From Ectopseudomonas guguanensis (GTDB lineage: Bacteria > Pseudomonadota > Gammaproteobacteria > Pseudomonadales > Pseudomonadaceae), in assembly GCF_900104265.1 (NCBI RefSeq), contig NZ_FNJJ01000012.1, positions 133,853-197,852 of the forward strand: a DNA stretch of 64,000 bases, given 5' to 3'. How positions within the stretch are numbered: position 1 is the stretch's first letter; every line of letters begins with the position of its first letter. This document shows positions 33,981 to 42,581 of the stretch, in pieces. Both the position numbers and the translations under genes were made by a program. The notes beneath the pieces are model-generated. The model searched no databases. It was not told where the DNA came from and saw only the letters and a program-made list of their open reading frames with translations.

Positions 33981-34820
33981 TCAGCGGTTGACCGGAGTCA
34001 GGCGCAGCAGGTGGATGCGGCGGCTGTCGGCGTTGAGCACGCGGAAGCGGAATTCGCCGATCTCGGTGACTTCGTTGCGCTTGGGCAGGTGGCCGAAGGC
34101 GTTCATCACCAGGCCGCCGACGGTGTCGTATTCGTCGTCGGAAAACTCGCTGTCGAAGGTCTCGTTGAAGCTGTCGATGGGCGTCAGCGCCTTGATCAGG
34201 TAGTCGCCGGAGGGCAGCGGCTTGATGTAGCCGTCTTCCTCGACATCGTGCTCGTCTTCGATGTCGCCGACGATCTGTTCCAGCACGTCCTCGATGGTCA
34301 CCAGACCGGCGACGCCGCCGTATTCGTCGATCACCACGGCCATGTGGTTGTGGTTGGCGCGGAACTCGCGCAGCAGGACGTTGAGGCGCTTGGACTCGGG
34401 CACGAAGGTGGCCGGGCGCAGCAGGTCCTTGATGTTGAAGTTGGGCTGCTCGCCCTGCAGGATCAGCGGCAGCAGATCCTTGGCCAGGAGAATGCCGATG
34501 ACGTCGTCGAGGCTCTCGCCGACTACCGGGTAGCGCGAGTGGGCGGCATCGATGATGGCGGGCAGGAATTCGCGCGGACTCTGGTTGGCCTTGATGCTGA
34601 TCATCTGCGAGCGCGGCACCATGATGTCGCGTACCTGCAGGTCGGCGACCTGGATGGCGCCTTCGACGATGGCCAGCGCTTCGCTGTCGAGCAGCTTGTT
34701 CTGGTGGGCTTCGCGCAGGACTTCCAGCAGTTCCTGGCGGTTTCTCGGCTCATGAGCAAAAGCCTGGGTCAGCTTGTTGAACCAGGACTTCTGCTCGTTG
34801 CTCGATCGGTCTTCGCTCAT
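33981..34820 (-). CDS. corC: CorC-type CBS-domain transporter-associated protein
   Basis: A 279-residue soluble protein of the HlyC/CorC family: paired CBS domains (about residues 70-190, with MVPRSQM and VIDEYGGVAGLVT) and a C-terminal CorC/HlyC domain. It lacks the membrane DUF21 domain, matching E. coli YbeX/CorC. It is linked to magnesium/cobalt efflux, and YbeX has been tied to ribosome metabolism. It sits 6 bases downstream of ybeY. Confidence 0.94.
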   Translation of the reverse strand: MSEDRSSNEQKSWFNKLTQAFAHEPRNRQELLEVLREAHQNKLLDSEALAIVEGAIQVADLQVRDIMVPRSQMISIKANQSPREFLPAIIDAAHSRYPVVGESLDDVIGILLAKDLLPLILQGEQPNFNIKDLLRPATFVPESKRLNVLLREFRANHNHMAVVIDEYGGVAGLVTIEDVLEQIVGDIEDEHDVEEDGYIKPLPSGDYLIKALTPIDSFNETFDSEFSDDEYDTVGGLVMNAFGHLPKRNEVTEIGEFRFRVLNADSRRIHLLRLTPVNR

Positions 34821-34826
34821 GGCGTT

Positions 34827-35306
34827 TTACTCGGGGTCCTTTTCATTAGGAGGTTCGTCGCCGGCATAGGGGTCGGGGTGACCCAGCTCGGCGAGCAATT
34901 GTCGTTCCAGTTCTTCCATCTCGAGGGCTTCGTCTTCCTCGATATGGTCATAGCCCAGCAGGTGCAGGCAGCCGTGGATCACCAGATGCGCCCAGTGCGC
35001 TTCCAGCGTTTTGCCCTGCTCGGCCGCTTCGCGCTCGACCACCGGCCCGCAGATCACCAGGTCGCCCAGCAGCGGGATGTCGAGAATCCCTTCGGGAATC
35101 TCGGCGGGGAAGGACAGGACGTTGGTGGCGTAGTCCTTGTGCCGCCAGGTGTGGTTCAGCTCGCGGCCCTCGGCCTCGTCGACCAGCCGGATGGTCAGCT
35201 CCGAATCGGCCGTGCGCTGGCGCAGCGCCAGTTCGCACCAGCGGCGCAGTTGCGCCTCGTCCGGGTGCTGGCCGTCAGTGGCCAGTTGCAGGTCCAGTTC
35301 AAGCAT
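34827..35306 (-). CDS. ybeY: Endoribonuclease YbeY
   Basis: A 159-residue metal-dependent RNase in 16S rRNA 3'-end maturation and ribosome quality control. The zinc motif HGCLHLLGYDH is intact, and the conserved Arg is in LNHTWRHKDYATNVLSF. Its start overlaps the phoH stop by eight bases. The start at 35306 (MLELDL) matches family length. Confidence 0.95.
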   Translation of the reverse strand: MLELDLQLATDGQHPDEAQLRRWCELALRQRTADSELTIRLVDEAEGRELNHTWRHKDYATNVLSFPAEIPEGILDIPLLGDLVICGPVVEREAAEQGKTLEAHWAHLVIHGCLHLLGYDHIEEDEALEMEELERQLLAELGHPDPYAGDEPPNEKDPE

Positions 35307-36336
35307 CGTTGCCGTCGCCCTTGCCATTCAGGCGCGCGTCGTGGCGCTCGTAGGCTTCGACGATGCGCTGCACCAGCGGGTGGCGCACGACGTCCTTGGG
35401 CTTGAAGTGGGTGAAGCTGATGCCGGGCACATCGCGCAGTACTTCGATGACGTGCGCCAGGCCGCTCTTGGTGCCGCGTGGCAGGTCGACCTGGGTGATG
35501 TCGCCGGTGATCACGGCGGTGGAGCCGAAACCGATACGGGTGAGGAACATCTTCATCTGCTCGACGGTGGTGTTCTGACTCTCGTCGAGAATGATGAAGC
35601 TGTTGTTAAGCGTACGACCGCGCATGTAGGCCAGCGGCGCGATCTCGATCACCTGCTTCTCGATCAGCTTGGCCACGTGATCGAAGCCGAGCATTTCATA
35701 GAGTGCGTCATACAGCGGGCGCAGGTAAGGGTCGATCTTTTGCGCCAGGTCACCGGGCAGGAAGCCCAGCTTCTCGCCAGCTTCCACCGCCGGGCGCACC
35801 AGCAGGATGCGCCGCACCTGCTCGCGCTCCAGCGCATCGACGGCGCAGGCCACGGCCAGGTAGGTCTTGCCGGTGCCGGCCGGGCCGATGCCGAAGTTGA
35901 TGTCGTTGTCGAGGATGGCCTTGACGTAACGCTGCTGGTTGGCGCCGCGCGGCTTGATCACGCCTTTGCGCGTGCGCAGGGTCACCTGCGGCACGTTGCT
36001 GGGGTTGACCAGCTCCTCGACGCCGGACTCCTGCAGGTACAGGTGCACCAGGTCAGGCGACAGCTCGGTGGCTTTGGTTTCGCGGTACAGCTTGCGCAGC
36101 AGGGTCTCGGCGGCCTGGGTCTTGTCGGCGCTGCCGAGCATCTCGAACTGGTTGCCGCGGTTGCGGATTTCCAGACCGAGGCGCTCTTCGATCAGGCGCA
36201 GGTGCTCGTCGAACTGGCCGCAGAGGTTGGCGAAACGGCGGGCCTCGAAAGGTTCGAGGGTGAAGCGATGAGGTTCTAGAGAGGCTTTCAAGGTGATGGT
36301 GTGATCGTCACTTGTCTGGGTAGTGAAAGGCAGCAT
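35299..36336 (-). CDS. ybeZ: PhoH-like ATPase YbeZ
   Basis: A 345-residue PhoH-family protein. Walker A is GPAGTGKTYLA, Walker B is FIILDESQNT. It pairs with YbeY in RNA metabolism (known interaction in E. coli). The start is uncertain: ATG at 36336 gives a 15-residue non-conserved lead, while TTG at 36291 would begin just before EPHRFTLEPFEA, where homologues align. Neither has a good Shine-Dalgarno sequence. A perfect 11-base hairpin (36343-36372) abuts the ATG start. Confidence 0.92.
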   Translation of the reverse strand: MLPFTTQTSDDHTITLKASLEPHRFTLEPFEARRFANLCGQFDEHLRLIEERLGLEIRNRGNQFEMLGSADKTQAAETLLRKLYRETKATELSPDLVHLYLQESGVEELVNPSNVPQVTLRTRKGVIKPRGANQQRYVKAILDNDINFGIGPAGTGKTYLAVACAVDALEREQVRRILLVRPAVEAGEKLGFLPGDLAQKIDPYLRPLYDALYEMLGFDHVAKLIEKQVIEIAPLAYMRGRTLNNSFIILDESQNTTVEQMKMFLTRIGFGSTAVITGDITQVDLPRGTKSGLAHVIEVLRDVPGISFTHFKPKDVVRHPLVQRIVEAYERHDARLNGKGDGNDA

Positions 36337-36342
36337 AACGCC

Positions 36343-36372
36343 GGTCGCCCACAACGCAAAGTGTGGGCGACC
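36343..36372 (-). other. Hairpin between miaB and phoH
   Basis: GGTCGCCCACA pairs perfectly with TGTGGGCGACC around an eight-base loop, six bases upstream of the phoH ATG. There is no T run after it on the minus strand, so it may attenuate or protect rather than terminate. Confidence 0.5.
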
Positions 36373-36378
36373 AGTGCG

Positions 36379-37722
36379 TTAATGGAGGGTGTCGGCATCC
36401 AGCAGGGTGCCGCGCAGCGAATGGGGCAGGGCGTCGTCGATGTGCACATCGACGAACTGGCCGATCAGGCGCGGATTGTCGCAACGGAAATTGACGATGC
36501 GATTCTGCTCGGTGCGGCCCTGGAGCATGCCCGGGTCCTTCTTCGAGTAGTCGCTGACCAGGATGCGCTGCACCGTGCCGACCATGCGCCGGCTGTTCTC
36601 GAAACCGTTCTGGTTGATGCGGTGCTGCAGCAGGGCCAGACGCTGCTTCTTCACTTCTTCCGGGGTGTCGTCGACCAGATCGGCGGCCGGAGTACCGGGG
36701 CGCGAGCTGTAGATGAAGGAGAAGGAGAAGTCGAAACCGACATCCTCGATCAGCTTCATGGTCTGCTCGAAATCCTTCTCGGTCTCGCCGGGGAAGCCGA
36801 CGATGAAGTCCGAGCTGATCAGAATGTCCGGCACGGCGGCGCGCAGCTTGCGGATGCGCGACTTGTATTCCAGGGCGGTGTGGTTGCGCTTCATCGCCGC
36901 GAGGATGCGATCCGAGCCGGACTGCACCGGCAGGTGCAGGTATTTCACCAGCTGCGGAATTTCGGCGTGAGCCTGGATGATGGCGTCGGAGAACTCCAGC
37001 GGGTGGCTGGTGGTGTAACGGATGCGCTCGATACCGTCGAGGGCAGCAACGGCATGCAGCAGCTCGGCGAAATCGGCGATATGGCCGTCCGGGGCTTGCC
37101 CGCGATAGCCGTTGACGTTCTGCCCGAGCAGGGTGACTTCCTTCACGCCCTTCTCGGTGAGGGAGGTGATTTCCATCAGTACGTCGACCAGCGGGCGGCT
37201 GACTTCCTCGCCGCGGGTGTAGGGCACTACGCAGAAGGTGCAGTACTTGCTGCAGCCTTCCATCACCGAGACGAAGGCGCTGGGACCATCGACGCGCGGC
37301 TCGGGCAGGCGGTCGAATTTCTCGATCTCGGGGAAGCTGATGTCCACCTGGGCGGTCTTGGTGGTGCGCGCGGCGTCGATCATTTCCGGCAGGCGGTGCA
37401 GGGTCTGCGGGCCGAACACCACGTCGACATAGGGCGCTCGGTCGCGAATCGCCGCGCCTTCCTGGCTGGCCACGCAGCCACCGACGCCGATCACCAGGTC
37501 CGGGTTGGCCTGCTTCAGCTCGCGCCAGCGGCCGAGCTGGGAGAACACCTTGTCCTGCGCCTTCTCGCGGATCGAGCAGGTATTGAGCAGGATCACGTCG
37601 GCTTCTTCGGGTTTTTCCGTAACCTCCAGAGCCTGATGCTCGCCCAGCAGGTCGACCATGCGCGAGCTGTCGTACTCGTTCATCTGGCAACCGTGGGTTT
37701 CGATATAGAGCTTCTTGGTCAT
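36379..37722 (-). CDS. miaB: tRNA-2-methylthio-N6-isopentenyladenosine synthase
   Basis: A 447-residue radical SAM methylthiotransferase acting on tRNA A37. The N-terminal UPF0004 domain has cysteines in ETHGCQMN, LNTCSIR and GGCVASQ for the auxiliary cluster. The radical SAM motif is CSKYCTFCVVPYTRG. A C-terminal TRAM domain is present. It is the most upstream gene of the minus-strand miaB-ybeZ-ybeY-corC-lnt series. Confidence 0.97.
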   Translation of the reverse strand: MTKKLYIETHGCQMNEYDSSRMVDLLGEHQALEVTEKPEEADVILLNTCSIREKAQDKVFSQLGRWRELKQANPDLVIGVGGCVASQEGAAIRDRAPYVDVVFGPQTLHRLPEMIDAARTTKTAQVDISFPEIEKFDRLPEPRVDGPSAFVSVMEGCSKYCTFCVVPYTRGEEVSRPLVDVLMEITSLTEKGVKEVTLLGQNVNGYRGQAPDGHIADFAELLHAVAALDGIERIRYTTSHPLEFSDAIIQAHAEIPQLVKYLHLPVQSGSDRILAAMKRNHTALEYKSRIRKLRAAVPDILISSDFIVGFPGETEKDFEQTMKLIEDVGFDFSFSFIYSSRPGTPAADLVDDTPEEVKKQRLALLQHRINQNGFENSRRMVGTVQRILVSDYSKKDPGMLQGRTEQNRIVNFRCDNPRLIGQFVDVHIDDALPHSLRGTLLDADTLH

Positions 37723-37818
37723 GGCACTGTCTGAGGTGGTTAAAAAATGACCGCGCATTATAGGGGAGAGGTGGGCTACAGGCTACAGGCGGCAGGCCAC
37801 AGGCAAGAGCGTCGGCGG

Positions 37819-37876
37819 GTAGCCCGGATGCAATCCGGGACTTGCGGCGTCCATCCCCGGATTGCATCCGGGCTAC
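37819..37876. repeat. REP-like inverted pair, family B (intact)
   Basis: GTAGCCCGGATGCAATCC and its inverted copy ending GGCTAC are separated by about 16 bases. The pair lies between divergent miaB and the DUF1820 gene. Confidence 0.85.
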
Positions 37877-37878
37877 GC

Positions 37879-37925
37879 TTGCCTGCCGCCTGCCGCCTGC
37901 CGCCTGCCGCCTGCTGCCTGTGCCT
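37879..37925. repeat. Tandem GCCTGCC heptamer array
   Basis: About six copies of a 7-base unit (GCCTGCC, with late variants GCCTGCT and GCCTGTG) directly follow the family B pair. A partial reverse-complement version (CAGGCGGCAGGCC) lies on the other side of the pair near 37786-37800. It is only about 45 bases before the DUF1820 start, so copy-number change could move the promoter. Confidence 0.75.
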
Positions 37926-37969
37926 TGTGCTATTCTGCGCGCCCCGTTTTTTCCTGCCTTCGAGTCTCC

Positions 37970-38293
37970 ATGAGCAAGCGCGATCCCATCTACAAGGTGA
38001 TTTTCCTCAACCAGGGCCAGGTGTACGAGATGTATGCCAAGCAGATCTACCAGAGCGATCTGTGGGGCTTTCTGGAGGTGGAGGAGTTCGTCTTCGGCGA
38101 ACGCAGCCAACTGGTGGTCGACCCCAGCGAGGAGAAGCTCAAGGCGCAGTTCGAGGGTGTGGTACGCAGCTTCGTGCCGATGCACGCGATCATCCGCATC
38201 GATGAGGTGGAGCGCCTGGGCACGGCGAAGATCAGCGAGGCCAAGGGTGGCGGCAATGTCATGCCATTCCCCATGCCGATGCCGGACAAGTAA
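37970..38293 (+). CDS. DUF1820 family protein
   Basis: A 107-residue soluble protein beginning MSKRDPIYKVIFLNQGQVYE, the DUF1820 pattern, with a C-terminal Gly/Met/Pro-rich tail. The function is unknown; a gene of this family is commonly divergent from miaB in pseudomonads. The start at 37970 excludes the repeat-encoded upstream frame. Confidence 0.88.
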   Translation: MSKRDPIYKVIFLNQGQVYEMYAKQIYQSDLWGFLEVEEFVFGERSQLVVDPSEEKLKAQFEGVVRSFVPMHAIIRIDEVERLGTAKISEAKGGGNVMPFPMPMPDK

Positions 38294-38310
38294 GCGGCGG
38301 CACGGGATAG

Positions 38311-38375
38311 GTAGGGTGGGCTTCAGCCCACCAGCTTTATTGCGATGCCACTTGGTGGGCTGAAGCCCACCCTAC
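38311..38375. repeat. REP-like inverted pair, family D
   Basis: GTAGGGTGGGCTTCAGCCC and a perfect inverted copy, separated by about 20 bases, between the convergent DUF1820 and Sel1-repeat genes. The strong symmetry may also help end both transcripts. Confidence 0.85.
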
Positions 38376-38406
38376 GACCTGAAGAACCCTACGGCGTCAA
38401 GGCCCT

Positions 38407-38955
38407 TCAGGGCAGCGGCGCGAAAGGCGAGCGACCTTCAGCTGTCTGCAGCTCCAGCAGGTAGCTGCGGAAGATCTGCCCCAGCACCTGGCTGGCGATT
38501 TCCAGTTCATCGCGACGCATCTGCGCCGAAACCAGGTCGGCGCTGTCCATGGCTTCGTCCGAGCCATTGACCGACGCCATCTTCAACACGATGTAGGCCT
38601 GCACATTGTTGGCCGGTACGCCTTCGCCGCGGAAGAACATGGTGCCCAGGCGCAGTTGCGCTTCGGCGTGGCCCTGCAGCGAGGCGCGCTCGAACCAGGT
38701 CAGCGCCTGCTTGAGGTCGCGCGGGGTGCGCTTGCCGTCGTAGTAATACTCGCCCAGCTCGAAGGCGGCCTGCATGTTGCCGGCGCGCGCCATTTCCTGG
38801 CAGCTGGCCAGGGCATCGGGCATTTCTTCGGGGGAGGCGTTCAGGGCGCAGCTGCCGCTGGCGGGGATCAGCAGAGAGTTGCCGCCTGCGAACGCAAACA
38901 GCGGGAGGAAAAGCAACAGGCAGCCCAGGGACAGGGTGCGGCCGGTGCGGTTCAT
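38407..38955 (-). CDS. Exported Sel1-repeat protein
   Basis: A 182-residue protein with an N-terminal signal peptide (cleavage after AFA near residue 23) and at least two Sel1-like repeats: AAFELGEYYYDGKRTPRDLK and the following AEAQLRLGTMFFRGEGVP block. Such repeats mediate protein contacts in the periplasm. The start at 38955 (MNRTGRT) gives the signal peptide; the 18 residues upstream do not fit. Specific partner unknown. Confidence 0.85.
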   Translation of the reverse strand: MNRTGRTLSLGCLLLFLPLFAFAGGNSLLIPASGSCALNASPEEMPDALASCQEMARAGNMQAAFELGEYYYDGKRTPRDLKQALTWFERASLQGHAEAQLRLGTMFFRGEGVPANNVQAYIVLKMASVNGSDEAMDSADLVSAQMRRDELEIASQVLGQIFRSYLLELQTAEGRSPFAPLP

Positions 38956-39061
38956 CTGGATAACGGGACCTCGGCAGTTCAGGTCGGGTGACGTGCCCGG
39001 TCGGCGCAAAGCGTGCCGACCGTCGCATTATGGAATAAACCGCGTGCTCGTTACAAAGGCT

Positions 39062-39694
39062 TTACCCGGTCTGTCGTTTCGCACTTCCCGGCAGGCTCAG
39101 CAGCAGCCAGGCCAGCAGTGGGTAGGCCGGCGCCAGCAGCACGTGGAACAGGTCGATACGGCGCAGCGGTCCGATCACGCCGTCGGTGCCGACCGCCAGA
39201 CCGGCCAGCAGGAACAGGCCCACCACCATGGCGGCGGCGATCACCGGCGCGCGCCGTGGCCACTGCACGGCACCGGCGTAGAGAATCAGCGCCAGGCTGG
39301 CCAGGTTCAGCGCCAGGCGGTAGTCCTCCAGATAGCCCAGTTGCCGAAACAGCTCGAAGAAGGCGCACAGGCCGAGGACGATGCGCCCCCAGTTCGGCCG
39401 ACTCCAGGCCCAGCCGCGACCCAGCGCCAGTGCCGCGGCGCCGAGCAGCGGCAGGCCGAGAAAGCTGCTGGCCTGGGAGAGCCACAGGTGCGCGACCTGC
39501 CAGCTCGGGTCGAAGCCGTAACGAATCACGCCGACGCCGGCCGCCGCAGCCGGCAGCAGAAAACCGAGCAGGGCGCAGAACAGCGCCGGCTGATCGCCCT
39601 CGCCGTAGCGCCCGCGCGCCCGGCCGATCCATACGACGCAGACGGCGCAGGCCAGGGCCAGCAATGCATCGCTGAAGGCGGTGCTGTATTGCAT
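39062..39694 (-). CDS. Polytopic membrane protein of unknown function
   Basis: A 210-residue protein with about six hydrophobic segments and short loops; not recognised as a known family. Its ATG overlaps the hemL stop (ATGA), so it is translationally coupled to hemL. One can speculate on a link to haem metabolism, but nothing in the sequence shows it. Confidence 0.75.
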   Translation of the reverse strand: MQYSTAFSDALLALACAVCVVWIGRARGRYGEGDQPALFCALLGFLLPAAAAGVGVIRYGFDPSWQVAHLWLSQASSFLGLPLLGAAALALGRGWAWSRPNWGRIVLGLCAFFELFRQLGYLEDYRLALNLASLALILYAGAVQWPRRAPVIAAAMVVGLFLLAGLAVGTDGVIGPLRRIDLFHVLLAPAYPLLAWLLLSLPGSAKRQTG

Positions 39695-40983
39695 CAGGCT
39701 TTTTTCAGCTCGGCGAAGGCGCGTTCGGCGGCGGCGAAGGTGATCTCCAGCTCCTTGTCGCCATGGGCGATGGAGGTGAAGCCCGCTTCGAAGGCGCTCG
39801 GCGCCAGGTACACGCCACCTTCCAGCATCAGGTGGAAGAAGCGGTTGAAGCGCGCGCTGTCGCTGGCCATCACGTCGGCGAAGGTGACGATGTCGTCGGC
39901 GCCGCTGAAATACAGGCCGAACATGGCGCCCGCCTGGGTGGTGACGAAGGGGATGCCGGCGGCATCGGCGCGCTGTTGCAGGCCATCGAGCATGCGTGTG
40001 GTGTAGTCGGTCAGCTCGGTGTGGAAGCCCGGACGGCTGATCAGCTTCAGCGTGGTCAGGCCGGCGGCCATGGCCAGCGGGTTACCCGACAGGGTGCCGG
40101 CCTGGTACACCGGGCCGAGCGGGGCGATGCACTCCATGATCGCGCGCTTGCCGCCGAAGCAGCCCACCGGCATGCCGCCGCCGATGATCTTGCCAAAGGT
40201 GGTCAGATCCGGAGTGACGCCGTAGTGCGCCTGGGCGCCGCCGAGGGCGACGCGGAAACCCGTCATCACCTCGTCGAAGATCAGCACCACGCCGTGCTTG
40301 TCGCACTGCTCGCGCAGGCCTTCGAGGAAGCCCGGCGCCGGCGGCACGCAGTTCATGTTGCCGGCTACCGGCTCGACGATGATGCAGGCGACTTCCTTAC
40401 CCACCTGCGCCAGGCATTCGGCCACGGCGTCGATGTCGTTGAACGGCAGGGTCAGGGTGTGCTTGGCGAAGGCCGCCGGCACGCCCGCGGAGTTCGGCAC
40501 GCCCTGGGTCAGGGCGCCGGAGCCGGCCTTGACCAGCAGGCTGTCGGAGTGACCGTGGTAGCAGCCCTCGAACTTGATGATGCTGTCGCGGCCGGTATAG
40601 CCACGGGCCAGACGGATGGCGCTCATGGTCGCCTCGGTGCCGGAGCTGACCATGCGCACCATCTCCATCGACGGCACCAGGCTGCATACCAATTCGGCCA
40701 TCTCGGTTTCCAGCGCGGTCGGCGCGCCGTAGGACAAGCCGTGCTGCAGCTGGCGACGCACCGAGTCGAGCACGTCCGGGTGGCTGTGGCCGAGGATCAT
40801 CGGGCCCCAGGAGCCGACGTAGTCGACGTAGCGCTTGTCGTCTTCATCCACCACGTAGGCGCCTTCGGCGTGCTTGAAGAACAGCGGCGTGCCGCCGACG
40901 CTGCGGAAGGCACGCACCGGCGAGTTGACGCCGCCGGGGATGTGCTTTTGGGCATTGGCGAAGAGGATTTCGGAGCGGGACAT
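39694..40983 (-). CDS. hemL: Glutamate-1-semialdehyde 2,1-aminomutase
   Basis: A 429-residue PLP enzyme forming 5-aminolevulinate, the tetrapyrrole precursor. The PLP lysine is in TTFGKIIGGGMPVG; the phosphate-binding region is SSGTEATMSAIRLARG. The start at 40983 (MSRSEILF) is the family start. thiE lies 23 bases upstream, and the membrane protein overlaps its end. Confidence 0.97.
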   Translation of the reverse strand: MSRSEILFANAQKHIPGGVNSPVRAFRSVGGTPLFFKHAEGAYVVDEDDKRYVDYVGSWGPMILGHSHPDVLDSVRRQLQHGLSYGAPTALETEMAELVCSLVPSMEMVRMVSSGTEATMSAIRLARGYTGRDSIIKFEGCYHGHSDSLLVKAGSGALTQGVPNSAGVPAAFAKHTLTLPFNDIDAVAECLAQVGKEVACIIVEPVAGNMNCVPPAPGFLEGLREQCDKHGVVLIFDEVMTGFRVALGGAQAHYGVTPDLTTFGKIIGGGMPVGCFGGKRAIMECIAPLGPVYQAGTLSGNPLAMAAGLTTLKLISRPGFHTELTDYTTRMLDGLQQRADAAGIPFVTTQAGAMFGLYFSGADDIVTFADVMASDSARFNRFFHLMLEGGVYLAPSAFEAGFTSIAHGDKELEITFAAAERAFAELKKA

Positions 40984-41006
40984 GGCAGGTTCTCTCTGAA
41001 AAGGGG

Positions 41007-41630
41007 TCAATCGAACAGCGCGGCGAAGGCGCGGGCGCGGTCTTGCACCTCGAGGGCGGAGTCCGCGGCAAACAGGGTGTGGATCACGGCCACCATGCTG
41101 GCGCCACGGGCGATCAGGCCTGGCGCGGTGCCTAAGGTCACGCCGCCGATGGCGACGATGGGCTGGGCAAAGCGCGCGCGCGCCTGATCCAGCAGCTCCA
41201 CGGTGGCGGCCGGGGCGCCGGGCTTGGTGTTGGAGTTGAAGAAGCGGCCGAAGGCGATATAGCTGGCGCCTTCGGCGACGGCGCGCTCGGCCAGCTCCAG
41301 CTGGGCGTGGCAGGTACCGCCGATCACGACTTCTGCGCCGAGGCGAGCGCGAGCGGCGGCCAGCGAGCCGTCGGTCTGGCCCAGATGCAGGCCGACGCCC
41401 AGGCGTGCCGCCAGCTCCAGGTCATCGTTGATGATCAGCGTGGCGCCGTGGCGCTGGCACAGTTCGGCCAGGGCCTGGGCTTCATCGAAACGGCGCCCGG
41501 CATCGCCGGATTTATCGCGGTATTGCAGCAGACGCGCGCCACCGATCAGCGCCGCTTCGGCATAGGGCAGCAGCTTGCCACCGGCCAGCAGCGGGGTGTC
41601 GGTGATGGCGTAGAGGCCGCGAAGATTCAT
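41007..41630 (-). CDS. thiE: Thiamine-phosphate synthase
   Basis: A 207-residue TIM-barrel enzyme joining HMP-pyrophosphate and thiazole phosphate. Visible motifs include LQYRDKSGD near residue 35, IINDDLELAARLGVGLHLGQ, and FFNSNTKPGAP. It lies 10 bases after thiD on the same strand, forming a thiD-thiE-hemL unit. No TPP riboswitch was seen upstream of thiD. Confidence 0.95.
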   Translation of the reverse strand: MNLRGLYAITDTPLLAGGKLLPYAEAALIGGARLLQYRDKSGDAGRRFDEAQALAELCQRHGATLIINDDLELAARLGVGLHLGQTDGSLAAARARLGAEVVIGGTCHAQLELAERAVAEGASYIAFGRFFNSNTKPGAPAATVELLDQARARFAQPIVAIGGVTLGTAPGLIARGASMVAVIHTLFAADSALEVQDRARAFAALFD

Positions 41631-41640
41631 GCCCAGCTCT

Positions 41641-42438
41641 TCATTGTGAAAAATCCAAAGGCAGGCGGCGCGGCACGTATTGGCCATGGCCGGGCTCTTC
41701 GGCGTCGCGCAGGGTGCGCCAGGTGTAGTCCAGGGCACTTTTCACGGCGCTGACCAGTTCCTCGCCCAGGGCCAGGCGACCGGCCAGGGTGCTGGCCAGG
41801 GTGCAGCCGGAGCCGTGGTAACTGCCGGGCAGGCGCGCGCAGGTGAAGGTGTGGCGGCTGCCGTCACGGCAGTACAGGCGGTTGTGCACTTCGGCTTCGT
41901 CACCGTGGCCGCCGGTGATCAGCAGGTGTTCTATAAAAGGCAGCAGCTTCTCGGCGCACTCGTCGGCGCTGCCTTGCGGCAGTTCGGCGAGGATGCGCGC
42001 TTCCGGCAGGTTCGGCGTGGCGATGGTGGACACGGCGAACAGGCGCTCGCGCATGGCATAGCCGACGTCGTCCTTGCCCAGCGAGCCGCCGCCGCCGGCG
42101 CGCAGCACCGGGTCGCAGACCAGCGGTACGCCCGGCAGCTGGCTCATCACCTCGAGCACGGTCTCGACCATCTCCACCGAGCCGAGCATGCCCAGCTTGA
42201 CGGCGGCCACCGGCATGTCGGCGATCACGGCGCGGGCCTGGGCCAGCACCCAGTCGCGGTCGAGCACGCGGAAGTCGGAGACGTTGACGGTGTCCTGCAC
42301 GGTCAGCGCGGTTACCGTCGGGGCGGCGTGACAGCCCTGCGCCAGCAGAGCTTCGATATCGGCCTGCAGGCCGGCACCACCGCTGGGGTCGTGACCGGAC
42401 ATGCACAGCACTACGGGGCGGGAGTTTGGCGTTTTCAT
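41641..42438 (-). CDS. thiD: Hydroxymethylpyrimidine/phosphomethylpyrimidine kinase
   Basis: A 265-residue ribokinase-fold enzyme of the thiamine pathway. It opens VLCMSGHDPSGGAGLQAD and carries the C-terminal anion hole GSGCTLASTLAG. The start at 42438 (MKTPNSRP) precedes the conserved region; a longer frame adds six residues. It is the first gene of the thiD-thiE-hemL run, divergent from the MFS gene. Confidence 0.95.
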   Translation of the reverse strand: MKTPNSRPVVLCMSGHDPSGGAGLQADIEALLAQGCHAAPTVTALTVQDTVNVSDFRVLDRDWVLAQARAVIADMPVAAVKLGMLGSVEMVETVLEVMSQLPGVPLVCDPVLRAGGGGSLGKDDVGYAMRERLFAVSTIATPNLPEARILAELPQGSADECAEKLLPFIEHLLITGGHGDEAEVHNRLYCRDGSRHTFTCARLPGSYHGSGCTLASTLAGRLALGEELVSAVKSALDYTWRTLRDAEEPGHGQYVPRRLPLDFSQ

Positions 42439-42581
42439 GGTGCGCGAGCTTATCACTAACCGCCGGTCGGTCGCTGCATGTCATGCCGGCTGTTAGCCGT
42501 TCTGATTCTCGTCCGTATTGGCATTGGCGGGTTCGTCGATGGCATCATGCGCGGCCCTGCCGCCTTGCCCGATTGCCTCCG

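Noticed and set aside
42426..42581. A longer N-terminus for the MFS transporter
   Set aside because: The extra 52 residues are polar, basic and overlap the thiD promoter region; the hydrophobic first segment begins at the 42582 start.
42439..42581. A TPP riboswitch before thiD
   Set aside because: The divergent spacer was read for the conserved THI-box core and none was seen.
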